From Hydrogenimonas sp. (GTDB lineage Bacteria; Campylobacterota; Campylobacteria; Campylobacterales; Hydrogenimonadaceae), in assembly GCA_015494675.1 (NCBI GenBank), contig WGAW01000078.1, positions 1 through 6,242 of the forward strand: a stretch of DNA of 6,242 bases, given 5' to 3'. Positions within the stretch are counted from its first letter, which is position 1. The number at the start of each line of letters is the position of its first letter. Shown piece after piece: positions 4,883 through 6,242 of this stretch. The position numbers and the translations under genes are program-made. The notes below the pieces were generated by a model. That model was not told where the DNA came from. It worked only from the letters and a program-made list of their open reading frames with translations, and made no database searches.

Positions 4883-6242
4883 TGAAACGTGCGGTTGTAT
4901 CACTACTCTTTTTCACCATGCTGCTATACGGTTCGAGCGACTGCCGGACGAAGCTCTTTTCGTTTAAGGTCTCCGGTGCCGGAGGTACGGTCACCCTATA
5001 CGACGTTCTCGAAAATCTCGCCGATACCTGCGAGTTCACGGTTATGTTCGCCGACAAAGAGGTGCAGAGGGTTCTAAAGAGCCCGCTGAAAATGGTCTAT
5101 ATAAAAGATTACACCCTCGAAGATATGTTTCACTTTCTTTTTGACGACCACAATATGTTCTACAGCTTCGACCGCGAAAGAAGGGTCTTGACGGTCTCTT
5201 ACATAGAGACGAAATCGTTTCATATAGACTATGTGAACCTGAGTGAGCTGAAGACGGAGTCGGTAAAGTCCATTACGGTCGGAGCGTCGGGAAACCAGGG
5301 AGGAGTATACGGAACGAGCGGCGTATACGGCGGTGCGGCATCGACGGGCAGAGGCGGTTACGGCGGGACGGGTGGCGGCGACAACTCCGACTACACGACC
5401 ATAAAGACCGTTACCGAGTTCAACTTCTGGAGCGACTTCAAAAGTCAGATAGACGCTATTTTACAGCGCGACGAAGATAGCCACACGGTAAAGAGCAAAG
5501 CGCTTGTTAACAACGAAGGGGGCATCGTTACTGTTACCGGAACCAAGCGCCAGATCGAAAGGGTTCAGAGATATATAGAGCAGGTTATGGGGAGGCTGCA
5601 TAAACAGATCATGCTCGAAGCGCGTCTGGTGGAGCTGCGATACAGCGACCAGAACACTACCGGGGTGGACTGGAGCCGTTTCGACATATCTTTGAAAGGG
5701 GAGGTCTCCGATACCTACCAAAGAGGCCTCTCTTCGCTTACCGACCGCCCGTTCTACTCTTTCAGCTACAACTTCACGATGGACGGGCTTCTCGACTTTT
5801 TGCAGCGTTACGGCACCGTAAATACCCTGTCGAATCCTAAAATCATGACGCTCAACAACCAGCCGGCAGTCATAAACGTGGGAGACCAGATAAACTACAA
5901 ATATCAGACGGGTGCGATCACGACCACCACGACGGGGAACCCGGTGGGTACCAACACATATCAGCTCGGTTCCGTATTCATAGGGCTTACTCTGAATATT
6001 GTACCCGAAGTGACCGACGACGGTTTCATCATACTGCGTGTCAATCCGGTCGTGAGTGAGATGCTTGGAGACAACAGCGTAAACGACCTCACATACACGC
6101 AGCCGGGTGACAATACAAACGGTGTTAGAAGCATGCCGCCCGATGTGAAGATAAAACAGCTCACCTCCATAGTAAAGGTGAAAAACGGCCATAAGGTGAT
6201 AATAGGCGGGCTCATAAGCAACCGCACCTACTCCACCGACAC
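4882..6242 (+). CDS. mshL: MshL/PilQ-type outer-membrane secretin, N-terminal 453 residues (3' end outside window)
   Basis: The gene starts at the ATG of TAATG, with GAGG at 4868-4871, and runs open past the window end. Residues 1-19 form a signal peptide. Residues 36-107 resemble an N0/STN domain, with Cys21 and Cys50 as a possible disulfide. Residues 134-169 are a glycine-, serine- and tyrosine-rich linker. Residues 175-237 include an N1-like segment (GGIVTVTG at 213-220, then RQIERVQRYIEQ). The secretin core begins near 238 with KQIMLEARLVEL. It contains TVNTLSNPKIMTLNNQPAVI followed by NVGDQ, then GLTLNIVPEV, and LTSIVKVKNGHKVIIGGLIS near the cut. These are hallmark secretin segments. The terminal PLLGDIPxLG-type segment expected in the family is missing only because the window stops. 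Asp20 precedes Cys21, so there is no lipobox. It forms the multimeric outer-membrane channel through which the pilus passes. Secretin identity is near certain. MshL rather than PilQ or GspD is chosen from the overall N-terminal pattern and operon context. Confidence 0.93.
   Translation, partial: MKRAVVSLLFFTMLLYGSSDCRTKLFSFKVSGAGGTVTLYDVLENLADTCEFTVMFADKEVQRVLKSPLKMVYIKDYTLEDMFHFLFDDHNMFYSFDRERRVLTVSYIETKSFHIDYVNLSELKTESVKSITVGASGNQGGVYGTSGVYGGAASTGRGGYGGTGGGDNSDYTTIKTVTEFNFWSDFKSQIDAILQRDEDSHTVKSKALVNNEGGIVTVTGTKRQIERVQRYIEQVMGRLHKQIMLEARLVELRYSDQNTTGVDWSRFDISLKGEVSDTYQRGLSSLTDRPFYSFSYNFTMDGLLDFLQRYGTVNTLSNPKIMTLNNQPAVINVGDQINYKYQTGAITTTTTGNPVGTNTYQLGSVFIGLTLNIVPEVTDDGFIILRVNPVVSEMLGDNSVNDLTYTQPGDNTNGVRSMPPDVKIKQLTSIVKVKNGHKVIIGGLISNRTYSTD
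5281..5388 (+). repeat. Coding low-complexity Gly/Tyr/Ser-rich tract in the secretin
   Basis: Codons 134-169 of the secretin are dominated by glycine, with serine, threonine and tyrosine. They include a GVYG unit twice (residues 141-144 and 147-150), encoded by near-identical DNA around GTATACGG. The tract lies between the N0/STN-like domain and the N1-like domain and looks like a flexible linker. It is in frame and does not break the gene. Confidence 0.7.

Noticed and set aside
5461..6192. 243-codon open frame on the minus strand
   Set aside because: It lies wholly antisense to the secretin, whose plus-strand reading has hallmark secretin segments throughout. The minus-strand product shows no recognisable domain. 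GC-rich coding often leaves the opposite strand open.

Overview
The window is a single plus-strand stretch of tightly packed genes encoding part of a type IV pilus / type II secretion-like machine. It most resembles the MSHA (mannose-sensitive haemagglutinin) pilus system as found in Campylobacterota (formerly Epsilonproteobacteria). Two things suggest that group: pilin leaders of the RAFTLIE / RRGFTLIELIFVI kind, and a secretin N-terminus that resembles the Campylobacterota MshL family from memory. The DNA is clearly GC-rich by eye yet uses AGA/AGG (Arg) and ATA (Ile) freely. That would fit one of the GC-richer members of the phylum, but genus-level assignment is a guess.

Layout: (1) Positions 1-1861 hold three minor pilin genes plus the start of a fourth: the 3' end of an MshD-like minor pilin (1-480), a PulJ/MshO-like pseudopilin (477-1412), a GspK/PilX/MshP-like pilin lacking Glu5 (1412-1861), and a GspH/MshC-like pilin (1858-2325). 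(2) After a 54-base gap, the only intergenic space in the window, come the envelope-spanning assembly genes: a bitopic GspL-like protein that appears to combine PilM and PilN roles (2380-3861), a PilO/MshJ-like protein (3858-4478), a PilP/MshK-like periplasmic protein with a GTG start (4475-4882), and the first 453 codons of an MshL/PilQ-type secretin (4882 to the window end). All other gene junctions overlap by 1 or 4 bases (ATGA, GTGA, TGATG, TAATG), which indicates one co-transcribed and translationally coupled unit.

How they work together: the minor pilins would be processed by a prepilin peptidase and form the priming tip complex of the pilus. The GspL-like, PilO-like and PilP-like proteins would form the inner-membrane alignment complex, and the PilP-like protein would dock it to the secretin, which forms the outer-membrane pore. 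The assembly ATPase, platform protein, prepilin peptidase and major pilin are not in the window and must lie elsewhere. I see no RNA genes, CRISPR arrays, insertion sequences, convincing promoters or terminators. I did not find a wholly new system. The points most worth a look are the fused PilM/PilN-like protein, the Gln5 minor pilin, the strict cysteine pairing of the visible exported parts, and the glycine/tyrosine-rich insert in the secretin.
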